Shown: piece by piece, positions 7,186 to 15,371 of the stretch
How positions within the stretch are numbered: position 1 is the stretch's first letter
How the letters are laid out: each line of letters opens with the position of its first letter
DNA from: an uncultured Spirochaetales bacterium
Lineage (GTDB): Bacteria; Spirochaetota; Spirochaetia; Sphaerochaetales; Sphaerochaetaceae
DNA: 39,151 nt
Reading direction: 5' to 3'
Assembly: GCA_949285145.1 (NCBI GenBank)
Contig: CASDXQ010000014.1
Coordinates: 1-39,151 of the forward strand
Position numbers and translations under genes: made by a program
Notes under the pieces: generated by a model
What the model saw: only the letters and a program-made list of their open reading frames with translations
Databases searched by the model: none
Told to the model about the DNA's origin: nothing

Positions 7186-7937
7186 GAAAAAGAAAGCTCC
7201 TTCAGTGCACAGCGGGCGCTCATGTCCACTTCAGGATTGACCTTCAATACCGACAGTGCGATTTTTCCTTCCATGCAAACTTCAATATCAGTCTTCACTC
7301 CCCCGCTGGTGAGCTCCCTTCTGACATCTCCAGCCTTGAGACGCAGAAGTTTCTTTCCGTCTTTCTCTTCAACTATCTCGGGAATATCATTATAGAATAT
7401 ACGGCCGACAGATGCATATTCCACTTCTTCCCGGAAATGAGGAGGAAAGTTCATATTCAGATAACAGTCGTCTCCCGTGAGACTGTAAAGCTTATCCAGA
7501 TTCCTTGCAACAAATGCCGCGATCCGGTCAAATTCATAGCCTCCCTCACTGTCAGCTTCCTGAGACAATGCAATGCCGCGCGTTCCCTGCAGCACAGCCT
7601 CACAGGCAGCACCGCATGTGCCTGAATACAGAATGTCGCTTGAACAGTTATAGCCGTAATTGATTCCGGAAATGACAAGATCGGGAACCGAATCGAAAAC
7701 ATGTCCCTTGATTGAATACAAAATGCAGTCCGCAGGAGAGCCCGAACAGTGATAGCGATCCTGAGCATAACACGTCATCTCGATCACACCGCTCAGGCTC
7801 ATAGAATGACTCTGTGCGGATCTGTTTGAGGAAGGAGCAGCGACCCAGACTTCATGACCGGCCTTGCTCAGGGCTTTGTCAAGTGCTGTTATTCCTTCCT
7901 TTGAATATCCATCATCATTAACCAGCAGTATTTTCAT
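7182..7937 (-). CDS. surE: 5'/3'-nucleotidase SurE
   Basis: Metal-dependent phosphatase acting on nucleoside monophosphates. Residues 7-10 are NDDG (metal ligands), NRSAQSHSMS (38-47) holds the conserved Ser, and SGINYGYN supplies the conserved Asn; the order and spacing match the family. Length 251 residues, normal. The ATG at 7937 is preferred; a GTG directly before it at 7940 is also possible, and neither has more than a weak GGA upstream. The start lies 20 bases inside the end of the GHMP-like gene, and the stop overlaps the next gene, so the three form one tight operon. Confidence 0.95.
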   Translation of the reverse strand: MKILLVNDDGYSKEGITALDKALSKAGHEVWVAAPSSNRSAQSHSMSLSGVIEMTCYAQDRYHCSGSPADCILYSIKGHVFDSVPDLVISGINYGYNCSSDILYSGTCGAACEAVLQGTRGIALSQEADSEGGYEFDRIAAFVARNLDKLYSLTGDDCYLNMNFPPHFREEVEYASVGRIFYNDIPEIVEEKDGKKLLRLKAGDVRRELTSGGVKTDIEVCMEGKIALSVLKVNPEVDMSARCALKELSFS

Positions 7938-9099
7938 CACGATCCATCAGAACTGCCGCAGATCCGCCGGGATTGAAAGGTCTTGTCGAGGGAGTGAAAT
8001 CGAAAATCCTCTTGAATTCATCCATGCAGCTCTTAATCGCAGCTTCCCCGTCCTCTTCAAGTATCATGAAGATCGATCCGGAAGCGCCATTGCTCACATA
8101 AGACGCACCATAGACACCTTCTGCTTCGCCGGCTCTCTTGATCAGCCAGTCCACCTCCGGACATGTTACATCAAAAACATCCCTCATTCCAATATAAAGA
8201 TCATTGAGATAACGTCCAAAGGATTTTGCTTTCCTCTCTTTTATCGCACTGCATGCTCTTTGCACGATCTGACTTTCAGTTATCACATACTCACAGGTGT
8301 GACGGACATGTTCATCAAGATCTTTTATTATGTGGCTCTTCAGATCCTTTACGGGATAGTTTCTGAGTTTATAATCAGACGGCAGTCTTTTTTTCAGTTC
8401 CTTGCAGCAGAGTCTGGCATCGATTCTTTTCTCCTCCAGTTCCTCACGCAGTATCTGCGGGGGAAGCGACGGATCAAGAATCATACCATACTGGCTGTCT
8501 GTGAACGGCCAGTCAATGAGCTCGTAGGAAACACTCTGAAGATCAAAATACAGAACCTTGCCCTGCTGAGCATACATAAGGGTCACAAGATCGCGCAATC
8601 TTATGGAAATTCCGCAGTATGCGGTTGCGGCACGGTAGGAAAGCCTGATCCAGTCTTTCTTGCTGAATCCCAGGGAAAGCGCATTGTCAACAGCCATCAT
8701 CGTACCCATGATGACAGCAGATGATACGGTGAGCTGGTCGCAGAAAAGCAAAGCGCCTTTCAGAGTGATGTCGAATCCATGGGGAAAGGAGACTCCTTCT
8801 TCCGATAACGTGAAGAAGACTGCCTTTACATAGTTTGCCCAGCGGTCTTCCTTCCTGTATTTGAGCGAAGTGAGGCTGAAATGTTTCTTGTCGCTTTTCG
8901 TCGCATCATAAACACGTACAAGGTTATCTTCTCTTGCACTCATCGCAACTCTGAGACCAAGTGCCCCTGTACCGGCGATACAGTATCCGTTGCAGAAGTC
9001 TGAAAAAGCTCCCATAAGAGTCACAACTCCCGGAACCTGGGCAAGAACTTCCACTTTTTTCTTGTAGTTCAGCTCATGGAAGGCTTCTACTTTCTCCAT
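7918..9099 (-). CDS. Galactokinase-like GHMP-family protein, probable pseudoenzyme
   Basis: Length (393) and the order of motifs match galactokinase, but key residues differ. The sugar-binding motif PGRVNLIGEHTDY reads PGVVTLMGAFSDF (residues 23-35): Arg, Glu and His are replaced by Val, Ala and Phe, with Asp34 kept. The phosphate loop PLGAGLSSSA reads LFCDQLTVSSA (118-128), so the Gly-Ala-Gly is lost. The CGIMDQ catalytic region reads CGISIRLRDL (162-171), where Asp170 may align with the catalytic base after a short insertion. The glycine-rich C-terminal loop is SNGASG. I infer a GHMP fold that no longer acts on galactose and may not bind ATP. GAGGGG precedes the ATG by seven bases; a promoter lies at 9124-9153. 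First gene of the operon with surE. Confidence 0.75.
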   Translation of the reverse strand: MEKVEAFHELNYKKKVEVLAQVPGVVTLMGAFSDFCNGYCIAGTGALGLRVAMSAREDNLVRVYDATKSDKKHFSLTSLKYRKEDRWANYVKAVFFTLSEEGVSFPHGFDITLKGALLFCDQLTVSSAVIMGTMMAVDNALSLGFSKKDWIRLSYRAATAYCGISIRLRDLVTLMYAQQGKVLYFDLQSVSYELIDWPFTDSQYGMILDPSLPPQILREELEEKRIDARLCCKELKKRLPSDYKLRNYPVKDLKSHIIKDLDEHVRHTCEYVITESQIVQRACSAIKERKAKSFGRYLNDLYIGMRDVFDVTCPEVDWLIKRAGEAEGVYGASYVSNGASGSIFMILEEDGEAAIKSCMDEFKRIFDFTPSTRPFNPGGSAAVLMDRDENTAG

Positions 9100-9123
9100 T
9101 TCATCCCCTCTTCGTTTTTTTTA

Positions 9124-9153
9124 ATTCTAATATGCCCTGCATCAGTTTTGCAA
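9124..9153 (-). promoter_or_regulatory. Predicted promoter for the GHMP-like/surE operon
   Basis: On the minus strand TTGCAA (9148-9153), an 18-base spacer and TAGAAT (9124-9129), about 25 bases before the ATG at 9099. It follows directly after the rpmE terminator. Confidence 0.45.
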
Positions 9154-9179
9154 ACATAAAATCAATACAGGGAAAACAC

Positions 9180-9215
9180 AAAAAAACAGCGGAGCATGAA
9201 TTGCAGCCGCTGTTT
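9180..9215 (-). terminator. Intrinsic terminator after rpmE
   Basis: On the minus strand AAACAGCGG (9215-9207) pairs with CCGCTGTTT (9192-9184), a 9-bp stem with a 14-base loop, followed by more T (run of seven at 9180-9186). It begins 17 bases past the rpmE stop. Confidence 0.85.
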
Positions 9216-9231
9216 CTTTCTCCGTAAGCTA

Positions 9232-9435
9232 TCAGTTTTTCTTGCCGTATCTCTTGTTAAAGCGTTCAACACGTCCTGTTGAGTCAACAAGTTTCTGAGT
9301 ACCTGTAAAGAACGGATGGCAGGCAGAACAGATTTCAACTGTAAGATTTCTGGCTGTTGATTTTGTCTTGATCACATTGCCGCAGGAGCACTTGATCTCC
9401 TGAAGCTGATAGTCCGGGTGAATGTCCTTCTTCAT
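9232..9435 (-). CDS. rpmE: 50S ribosomal protein L31
   Basis: Large-subunit protein at the subunit interface. The 67-residue product has [10 protein letters not shown] at the start, and the zinc-binding form with CSCGN and [24 protein letters not shown]. The cysteines are kept, so this is the zinc-containing type. Start chosen at the ATG at 9435 because AAGGAG lies seven bases upstream; the reading frame extends further upstream but without support. It follows rho by 55 bases with only a non-terminating hairpin between, a rho-rpmE order that is common in bacteria. Confidence 0.97.
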   Translation of the reverse strand: MKKDIHPDYQLQEIKCSCGNVIKTKSTARNLTVEICSACHPFFTGTQKLVDSTGRVERFNKRYGKKN

Positions 9436-9462
9436 TTTTTTCTCCTTAACATCTATCATAAT

Positions 9463-9484
9463 GCGTTCTGCTTTCACAGAACGC
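9463..9484 (-). other. Hairpin between rho and rpmE without T-run
   Basis: GCGTTCTG (9463-9470) and CAGAACGC (9477-9484) form an 8-bp perfect stem with a six-base loop. It starts seven bases after the rho stop. In the direction of transcription it is followed by ATTATGAT and not by a T-run, so it probably protects or processes the mRNA rather than ending it. Confidence 0.5.
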
Positions 9485-9490
9485 CTGACA

Positions 9491-11401
9491 TCATTTGTAA
9501 TATGAGCTTGCAGTGAACGAAGTGCTGCTGACAGCACTGGCGCTCATGGAACCCAGGAATTCCTTATTATTATGAGTTTTCCTCATCTTGTCAATCAAGA
9601 ATACCGACATGTCATTGTCATCCATATTCGACACCGCATTCCTCAGCAGCCAGAGACGAGCCAGTTCATCCTTCGTCAGAAGAAGATCATCACGGCGTGT
9701 TCCAGACTTTTTGAGATTGATTGCAGGGAACTTGCGGCTGTCAGCCATGCGTCTGTCAAGGACGATCTCATTGTTGCCAGTACCCTTGAACTCTTCAAAG
9801 ATGACTTCATCCATGCGGCTTCCCGTTTCGATCAGGGCTGTGGATATGATGGTAAGGGAACCGCCGTTCTCAATATTCCTCGCAGCGCCGAAAAAACGCT
9901 TGGGCTTGTGAAGAGCATTGGAATCAACACCTCCGGAAAGGATCTTTCCGGATGCAGGAACTGTCTGGTTGTAAGCGCGGGCAAGACGAGTGATGGAATC
10001 AAGGAGGATAACAACATCCTGATGCAGCTCGACAAGGCGTTTGGCCTTCTCTATGACCATTTCTGCTACCTGAACATGACGTGTGGCCTGCTCATCAAAT
10101 GTGGATGCCACAACTTCTGCCTTTACATTGCGTCTCATGTCCGTAACCTCTTCCGGACGTTCATCAACAAGCAGGACAATAAGCTTCACCTCAGGATGGT
10201 TCGTGGTTATTGCGTTTGCGATTTTCTGCATGAGGACAGTCTTTCCGGTTCTTGGAGGTGCAACTATCAGGGAACGCTGCCCTTTTCCTATCGGACAGAA
10301 AAGATCAACAACCCTTGTTGAAATATCCATTTCATCCGGATTATCCGGAGAGGAGGGATACTCAAGATGAAGTTTCTCATCCGGGAAAAGCGGGGTGAGC
10401 GAATCAAAAGGAACACGGAGCTTTGCTTCCTGTGGACTCAGTCCGTTCACAGTGATCACCCTGATCATCGCAATGAACCTCTCGTTGTCACGCGGCGAAC
10501 GCACCTGTCCGTAAACAGTATCACCGGTTCTCAGGCCGCAGGTCTTTATCATATTGTGGGAAACATAGACATCCTCAGTTCCGCCGATATAACTGTTCAC
10601 TGCATATCTTATGAGACCATAGCCTTCGCTGAGGACTTCAAGGACACCCTCGGTCATCAGGGCGCCTCCGGATGCGGCATGCAGCTTGGCCATCTCACGG
10701 ATCAGATCCTGTTTGCGGCAGTCGAGAATCGTATCTTCGCCTATTCCCTTCTCACGCGCAAGCGAGCGCAGGGTGTCAAGAGGGAGAACAGTGAGATCGG
10801 AGATGAAAAGCTTAGGAGCATCAGGATTCTCATCAAGATTCACGTCAGGAACAGCAGGCTCTGTCTGTTTCTGGATCTTGTCACCCTTCTTGCCTTTCTT
10901 CTGGAATTTTGAATAGCGGTTTTTCCTCTCACCTCCGCTCTGTCCCTGGTTATCATCCGCACTTTCTGCGGAATCTTCTTCAGCAGCGGCCTCTGCATTC
11001 TGTGATGATGCAGTCTCTGCGTCATATCTGCTTTGCGCAGCAGCTTCCCTATCATCTGATGCTTCATAAACTTTATCAGATGCTGCTTCTCCAGCATTCT
11101 CCGTCATCCGGACAGCAACTTCCGCCTCAGCGGGAGGTGCGGCGTTTTCATCATTTTGGAAAAGATCCGGCGTGGAATCTTCCTTTTCACTTATTTTCAC
11201 ATTTTTAGGCTTTCTGCCCCTTCTGCGCGGAGCCGGAGCATCATCTGGGACACGCTTCTCTTCAGCCTGAGAAGCTTCTCCGTCTTTTGCTTTCACTTTC
11301 ACCTTGACACTGCGAGTTTTACGCACTACCTTCACCTTTCTGGCAGCTGCGTTTTCGTTACCTGCCTGTTCTTCACTTTCAAACAATTCGTCTGAGGACA
11401 C
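9491..11401 (-). CDS. rho: Transcription termination factor Rho with long N-terminal extension
   Basis: Hexameric RNA helicase that ends transcription. Core domains: Rho N-terminal helical domain (about residues 200-240), cold-shock RNA-binding domain ([14 protein letters not shown]), and the RecA-like ATPase with Walker A APPRTGKT near residue 385, Walker [17 protein letters not shown] and R-loop [23 protein letters not shown]. Before the core is a roughly 190-residue insertion-like tail alternating basic ([34 protein letters not shown]) and acidic Ala/Glu/Asp stretches, apparently disordered. Start: GTG at 11401 with GGAG eight bases upstream is preferred; a TTG at 11434 lies in an AT-rich stretch without a ribosome site. 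636 residues against about 420 in E. coli. Promoter and a 112-base leader lie upstream. Confidence 0.95.
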   Translation of the reverse strand: MSSDELFESEEQAGNENAAARKVKVVRKTRSVKVKVKAKDGEASQAEEKRVPDDAPAPRRRGRKPKNVKISEKEDSTPDLFQNDENAAPPAEAEVAVRMTENAGEAASDKVYEASDDREAAAQSRYDAETASSQNAEAAAEEDSAESADDNQGQSGGERKNRYSKFQKKGKKGDKIQKQTEPAVPDVNLDENPDAPKLFISDLTVLPLDTLRSLAREKGIGEDTILDCRKQDLIREMAKLHAASGGALMTEGVLEVLSEGYGLIRYAVNSYIGGTEDVYVSHNMIKTCGLRTGDTVYGQVRSPRDNERFIAMIRVITVNGLSPQEAKLRVPFDSLTPLFPDEKLHLEYPSSPDNPDEMDISTRVVDLFCPIGKGQRSLIVAPPRTGKTVLMQKIANAITTNHPEVKLIVLLVDERPEEVTDMRRNVKAEVVASTFDEQATRHVQVAEMVIEKAKRLVELHQDVVILLDSITRLARAYNQTVPASGKILSGGVDSNALHKPKRFFGAARNIENGGSLTIISTALIETGSRMDEVIFEEFKGTGNNEIVLDRRMADSRKFPAINLKKSGTRRDDLLLTKDELARLWLLRNAVSNMDDNDMSVFLIDKMRKTHNNKEFLGSMSASAVSSTSFTASSYYK

Positions 11402-11490
11402 CTGGTAAACTCCAAAATTATATAAAGATTTCAATTTCTGCTTTTTTATCAGGAAAAAATAATCTGTATGGATTTATTATTGCCGAATAA

Positions 11491-11511
11491 GAGCCGGCTT
11501 TCTGCCTGCTC
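11491..11511 (-). promoter_or_regulatory. Hairpin in the rho leader
   Basis: GAGC/GCTC and GGC/GCC, separated by one mismatch, form a hairpin with an AGAAA loop just after the predicted transcription start of rho. TTATT follows. Rho synthesis is autoregulated by attenuation in several bacteria; whether this hairpin takes part is inference. Confidence 0.3.
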
Positions 11512-11519
11512 ACACCCAG

Positions 11520-11548
11520 TTTATACACCATGTCCGGTTTTGTTTCAA
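11520..11548 (-). promoter_or_regulatory. Predicted promoter for rho-rpmE with overlapping palindrome
   Basis: On the minus strand TTGAAA (11543-11548), a 17-base spacer and TATAAA (11520-11525), a strong sigma70-type match. The -35 box is one half of an inverted repeat TTTCAA-N7-TTGAAA (11543-11561), which could be an operator. The rest of the gap between rho and cinA (11562-11664) is T-rich on the minus strand and holds a weak CAGG/CCTG hairpin near 11600 that may end the cinA transcript; no gene is visible there. Confidence 0.6.
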
Positions 11549-11664
11549 TAATTATTTGAAAAAAATAACATGAAAAACATGAACCAGGTACAATATCCTG
11601 TAACAGATATTCCGTCTGAAAGCAATATGTTCCTGCCTTTTCATGCAGAACGCTTCCAGTTTCC

Positions 11665-12909
11665 CTAAATATATTTCCAGCTGCCGCTTATTGCTGCAAC
11701 ATCACGTCCTGAAAGGTATTCCCTCATGAGAATGAGAGCTGCATTCACACTCTTGCGGCGCACAGATTCCCTTCCCCATGAAGAGAAATGGAGACACACA
11801 GCACAGCTTTCCCTGTTTTCCGCACTGAAAGAAAAACACACAGTACCCGCTTTCTTTGCCTCGCTCTCGCCGGGACCTGCGACACCGGTGATGGAAAAAG
11901 AGCAATTGCTGCCTGTAAGAGCCAGAACTCCCTCGCTCATTTCCATTGCGCATTCATTGCTTACTGCGCCGTACTTTTCTATCGTCTGTTTTCTGACTGA
12001 AAGAACATTCTCCTTGACTTCATTGGAATAGCTGACAACAGAACCGCAGAAAAAAGAGGAAGAGCCGGCAAGATGTGTCAGCATTGCCGAAGCAAGCCCT
12101 CCCGTACAGCTTTCCGCACAGGAAATTGTCAGATTCTTTTCCCTGAGCACTCCGGCAAGAAGTTCAAGAGCCGAAGTGTTTCCATCGGCAATGAGCTGAC
12201 TGCCGCACATGTGCCTCAGTTTTGAGACCGCATCATCCTTATCCTGATCGCTCCCGCCCGACAGGTATAATGATATCTTGTAATCCTGAAAACGTGTTGC
12301 CCAGGAAAGAGAGGGGTTTATCAGGCGGGTGAGGTCTTCAAGCTTGGCTTCAGCTATGATGAAAGAAGAATATTCACGCCTCTCCTCTTCTCCGCGCCCC
12401 GAAAGCTCACGGAGAAGCGGCACCACCACATCTTCAAACATCGGATTCATTTCCCCGGGCGGACCGGGAAGGGAGATAATAAGACAGCCATCAGGGGTTC
12501 TTCCGTAAAAGCCGTCCGCAGTACCGTTATTATTCTTTATTCTCGTAAAACCGCGCGGGATATAACATTGTTTTTCATTTGCGCCTTTCAGCCTGTCGCC
12601 GAGCTTCCTGGACAGATCATTCCAGCTGTCAGAATTCACTTCAAGAGGACAGCATGCGACATCTGCAATACACTGCCGTGTAATATCATCGCTTGTAGGC
12701 CCCAGCCCGCCTGTAATGATCACGATATCATTTTTTCTGACTATCGCAGAAAGGATACTTTCAATTGTCCCGTCGTCAGGGACTGCGGCAATCTGGCTCA
12801 CATGAATGCCTAAGGCAGTCAGACTCCTGCCCACAAGCTGCGAATGCTTATCCTGAATTATGCCTCGTGTCAGCTCGCTGCCTACCAGAATGAGCGCTGC
12901 ATTATCCAT
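11665..12909 (-). CDS. cinA: CinA-family protein with NMN amidohydrolase domain
   Basis: Two-domain protein. The N-terminal MoCF-like/COG1058 domain (residues 1-170) begins ALILVGSELTRGIIQDKHS and has TGGLGPTSDD, linked to pyrophosphatase action on ADP-ribose and similar compounds. The C-terminal PncC/CinA domain (about 245-400) has CAESCTGGLASAMLT and SITGVAGPG, the family signature of nicotinamide-nucleotide amidohydrolase. Together they recycle pyridine nucleotides; the competence link of the name applies to some Gram-positives only. Full length at 414 residues. The ATG at 12909 lies eight bases inside lnt, with AAGGA ten bases upstream, so it is the last gene of an rpsT-HU-lnt-cinA series. 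Confidence 0.95.
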   Translation of the reverse strand: MDNAALILVGSELTRGIIQDKHSQLVGRSLTALGIHVSQIAAVPDDGTIESILSAIVRKNDIVIITGGLGPTSDDITRQCIADVACCPLEVNSDSWNDLSRKLGDRLKGANEKQCYIPRGFTRIKNNNGTADGFYGRTPDGCLIISLPGPPGEMNPMFEDVVVPLLRELSGRGEEERREYSSFIIAEAKLEDLTRLINPSLSWATRFQDYKISLYLSGGSDQDKDDAVSKLRHMCGSQLIADGNTSALELLAGVLREKNLTISCAESCTGGLASAMLTHLAGSSSFFCGSVVSYSNEVKENVLSVRKQTIEKYGAVSNECAMEMSEGVLALTGSNCSFSITGVAGPGESEAKKAGTVCFSFSAENRESCAVCLHFSSWGRESVRRKSVNAALILMREYLSGRDVAAISGSWKYI

Positions 12910-14596
12910 TCCGTTCTTCCTTCTTACGTGAAACTTTCCTGTATGACATCAGGCCAAGTCCGGCCGCCACGGATACAGCTGCAGCTGCAATCGAAACATA
13001 GGCAAAAAGGTCGGTATGCGCTACATAGAATGTGTAATCATCCGCACTCTTTGTCTCGTAAACAGGCACGTCATATATATGATAGGTCATCTTGAACTGT
13101 TCCACAGGATCCACAATCTCTCCGGTGGGCAGAATCATGCATGTATAGCCGCTGTTCGTGGATCTGACCATGGTCTTGCGTGTCTCGACTGAACGGAACG
13201 TTGCTATTGCGGCATGCTGCACAGCAGCTTCGGCGCATCCCGACCAGCGGTCATTCGTCATGTTTATTATGAGATCCGCACCGTTTCTCACAAAATCAGC
13301 AGAGATATCACCGAACACATCCTCATAACAGATCGGAGTTGAGAATTTCACTCCGTCGCTGTCAAACACAACCGGCTCATCGCCTTTCTCCCACCAGTTG
13401 AAGTCAAGAGATACAAGTATGTTGTAAAGCCAGGGCATGCTGTCCTTATAAGGGAAGTGTTCTGTGAAAGGAACAAGATGCTGTTTTGCATAGCTCTGTT
13501 TTATCGTACCATCATCAAAAAGGATGACTGTATTGTAGTCGGTTCTGTTGAGTTCCCCGGTGACGGGGTCTATAGGCGGTTTGCTTTCATCTTTCAACAC
13601 ACCGCGGGGATTGCCGGTGAGAAGAGGCTTGCCCAGTTCTTCTGCGAAAGAAACGAAACGGCGTACAAGCTCTGCAGTTTCGCTGTTTCCGATTGTGTTG
13701 CCCACTCCTTCATAAGAGTAATTCATATGCCACCAGACAGAAGGGACAAATGCAGTCTCTGACCATACTACGATATCAGGATCATAGCGCAGGGCTTCCA
13801 GCGACAGACGCCTCAGATTGTTGAAGTTCTTGAGATAAGTCTGATATCCGCCTTCCCATGAATCGTGATTGTGCTGTATCGTCGCAACACTCCAGTATCT
13901 GTCCGCCTCTCTATCCTCCTGAGAACTCAGAGATACGAATCCGTATCCGATCCACAGTGCAAAAAGAAGTGCATAAACAATTATGAATGCCAGACTTTTC
14001 CTGAAGTAATGCAGAATATCCGGATCCGATCCCGTGAATATGCCAGCCACATAATATCCAAGCCATGCCTGCGGCAGAATCATCATTATGATAATTCCCC
14101 AGATGCCTGTGATATCGGCAATCTGAATAAGAGGCAGATACTCGTAAAGAGCATAACATATGGTTCCATATGGATAACCAGCAAACCAGTTCTGCGACAG
14201 ATACGCATAGGCGGCCCATATGAAAGCCTGAGGGATGAAAGCGAACCCTTCAAAAGCACTGGCTGCAACCTTGAGCGCCAGGAAAAGAAGCAGCATTTCG
14301 CCGCCTTTTATGATTGTCACAATATAAATTGCCCCGGGGTGGAAACCGGGCAGCCAGTAATTGAAAAAACAGTAGAATGTGACTCCGAAGAGAAAACCAT
14401 ATGCCCATACAGCCTTGTAGCTTGTGTTCCTGATTACTGCAAACACCGGTATGAGCGCAAAGAAGGCAATCCAGCCCCACCCCGAACTTGTTACGAAACC
14501 GGGGAATGCAAGAGACAGGATGAACGCACTGATAATTAAAACCAAAACCTCAGAACAATACGTTCTGAGGCCTTTTCTGACATAAAAGTTCTTCAA
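12902..14596 (-). CDS. lnt: Apolipoprotein N-acyltransferase
   Basis: Inner-membrane enzyme adding the third acyl chain to lipoproteins. Six or more membrane helices fill residues 15-225, followed by the nitrilase-like periplasmic domain with the catalytic triad Glu280 (VVWSETAF), Lys371 (YAKQHLVPFTEHFPY) and Cys423 (PICYEDVFG), and a last helix near 530-550. At 564 residues it is somewhat longer than the E. coli enzyme. The best start is a TTG at 14596 with GGAG seven bases upstream inside the end of the HU gene. That start places a perfect terminator hairpin within codons 9-17, which is unusual. Starts beyond the hairpin have no ribosome site and would clip the first helix. Its presence implies triacylated lipoproteins. 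Confidence 0.95.
   Translation of the reverse strand: MKNFYVRKGLRTYCSEVLVLIISAFILSLAFPGFVTSSGWGWIAFFALIPVFAVIRNTSYKAVWAYGFLFGVTFYCFFNYWLPGFHPGAIYIVTIIKGGEMLLLFLALKVAASAFEGFAFIPQAFIWAAYAYLSQNWFAGYPYGTICYALYEYLPLIQIADITGIWGIIIMMILPQAWLGYYVAGIFTGSDPDILHYFRKSLAFIIVYALLFALWIGYGFVSLSSQEDREADRYWSVATIQHNHDSWEGGYQTYLKNFNNLRRLSLEALRYDPDIVVWSETAFVPSVWWHMNYSYEGVGNTIGNSETAELVRRFVSFAEELGKPLLTGNPRGVLKDESKPPIDPVTGELNRTDYNTVILFDDGTIKQSYAKQHLVPFTEHFPYKDSMPWLYNILVSLDFNWWEKGDEPVVFDSDGVKFSTPICYEDVFGDISADFVRNGADLIINMTNDRWSGCAEAAVQHAAIATFRSVETRKTMVRSTNSGYTCMILPTGEIVDPVEQFKMTYHIYDVPVYETKSADDYTFYVAHTDLFAYVSIAAAAVSVAAGLGLMSYRKVSRKKEERNG
14538..14570 (-). terminator. Intrinsic terminator inside the start of lnt
   Basis: On the minus strand CCTCAGAAC (14570-14562) pairs perfectly with GTTCTGAGG (14556-14548), nine pairs with a five-base loop, followed by TTTTGGTTTT. 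It lies 42 bases past the HU stop, exactly where a terminator for the rpsT-HU transcript would be expected, but within the lnt reading frame from its TTG start. Confidence 0.75.
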
Positions 14597-14611
14597 TTAA
14601 AGCTCCGACAA

Positions 14612-14932
14612 TCATTCAAAATCTCTGGAACCGGAATCTCTGAGATTCCATACTGCATCTTTCAGCTCCTTGCCGGGGCGGAAGATCGCAACTCCATGTG
14701 TTTCAACGGAAACGAGATCACCGGTTTTGGGATTCCGGGCTTTCTCACGGCCTTTGCGGGTTCTGATTTCAAATGTTCCGAAGCCCCTGAGCTCAATCAC
14801 GCGATCCTCTTTGAGACCATCCTTTATCTCTTCGAAAAGTTCATCGATGACTTCATGAATATCTGTACGTGAAAGTCCGAGCTTGTTGTGCAGGCTTTCA
14901 ATCATCGCGGCTTTTGTTAATTTATCTTCCAT
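14612..14932 (-). CDS. HU/IHF-family DNA-binding protein
   Basis: Small nucleoid protein that bends and compacts DNA. The 106-residue chain has the family layout: helices at 1-45, then GFGTFEIRTRKGREKARNPKTGD, the conserved beta-arm with the Arg-Asn-Pro tip, and FRPGKELKDAV. A short tail (NLRDSGSRDFE) follows the core. Position alone cannot separate HU from IHF-alpha-like; the arm sequence GREKARNPKTG is shared by both. GGAG lies eight bases upstream of the ATG at 14932. It sits 50 bases after rpsT and is followed by the terminator that overlaps lnt. Confidence 0.92.
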   Translation of the reverse strand: MEDKLTKAAMIESLHNKLGLSRTDIHEVIDELFEEIKDGLKEDRVIELRGFGTFEIRTRKGREKARNPKTGDLVSVETHGVAIFRPGKELKDAVWNLRDSGSRDFE

Positions 14933-14982
14933 TTCAAGTTCTCCTGAGAAAGTTCAAATTTTTTGTCCCATGAAAAACTATA

Positions 14983-15243
14983 TCAGGCAAGTTTTGCGAA
15001 AGCCTTGTACATGCGGGACTTTTTCCTGCTTGCAGTGTTTCTGTGAAGCACACCATTACCTGCGGCAGTATCGAGAAGCTTGAAGCTGAGAGCCATTGCC
15101 TCCTGTGCAGCAGCCTTATCCTTTGCCGCTACGGCAGCTTCGAACTTCTTGATTGCTGTACGAACTGTACTCTTTGCCTGACGATTATGCATTCTGCGCT
15201 TTGCGTTCTGGCGTTCTCTCTTTTCAGCAGATTTATTAGACAC
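14983..15243 (-). CDS. rpsT: 30S ribosomal protein S20
   Basis: Small-subunit protein binding the 5' domain and helix 44 of 16S rRNA. The 86-residue product is Lys/Arg/Ala-rich, opens SNKSAEKRERQNAKRRMHNR and ends HRNTASRKKSRMYKAFAKL, which is typical of the family. The start codon is GTG at 15243 with GGAGG six bases upstream. E. coli rpsT also uses a non-ATG start (TTG) and is controlled at translation, so a weak start may serve the same purpose here; that is inference. Its promoter and a short leader hairpin lie at 15291-15343. Confidence 0.96.
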   Translation of the reverse strand: MSNKSAEKRERQNAKRRMHNRQAKSTVRTAIKKFEAAVAAKDKAAAQEAMALSFKLLDTAAGNGVLHRNTASRKKSRMYKAFAKLA

Positions 15244-15290
15244 GCTATTCCTCCGTTTCTATATCATAGAAATTTCATTATTTTTCTCAG

Positions 15291-15306
15291 GCAGTCTCAT
15301 GACTGC
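15291..15306 (-). promoter_or_regulatory. Hairpin at the predicted 5' end of rpsT mRNA
   Basis: GCAGTC and GACTGC form a 6-bp stem with an ATGA loop. It starts within a few bases of the predicted transcription start, so it would cap the 5' end of the message and may protect it from decay or act in S20 control. Confidence 0.35.
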
Positions 15307-15314
15307 GATTATGT

Positions 15315-15343
15315 AAACTATCATAAAGCCTAACTTCGGTCAA
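15315..15343 (-). promoter_or_regulatory. Predicted promoter for rpsT
   Basis: On the minus strand TTGACC (15338-15343), a 17-base spacer and TAGTTT (15315-15320). The -10 box is imperfect but the -35 box and spacing are good. It lies in the gap after ricT, before a 60-70 base leader. Confidence 0.5.
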
Positions 15344-15371
15344 TACAATATTTTAAGAAAATCGTATTTGT

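Noticed and set aside
7864-8724. 286-codon plus-strand frame opposite surE and the GHMP-like gene
   Set aside because: The minus strand carries clear family motifs over the same stretch; the plus frame has an amino-acid composition typical of antisense frames and no start signal.
9572-10321. 249-codon plus-strand frame opposite rho
   Set aside because: Lies fully under the conserved Rho ATPase domain; antisense shadow.
13865-14539. 224-codon plus-strand frame opposite lnt
   Set aside because: Antisense to the membrane part of lnt, no ribosome site and no protein-like features.
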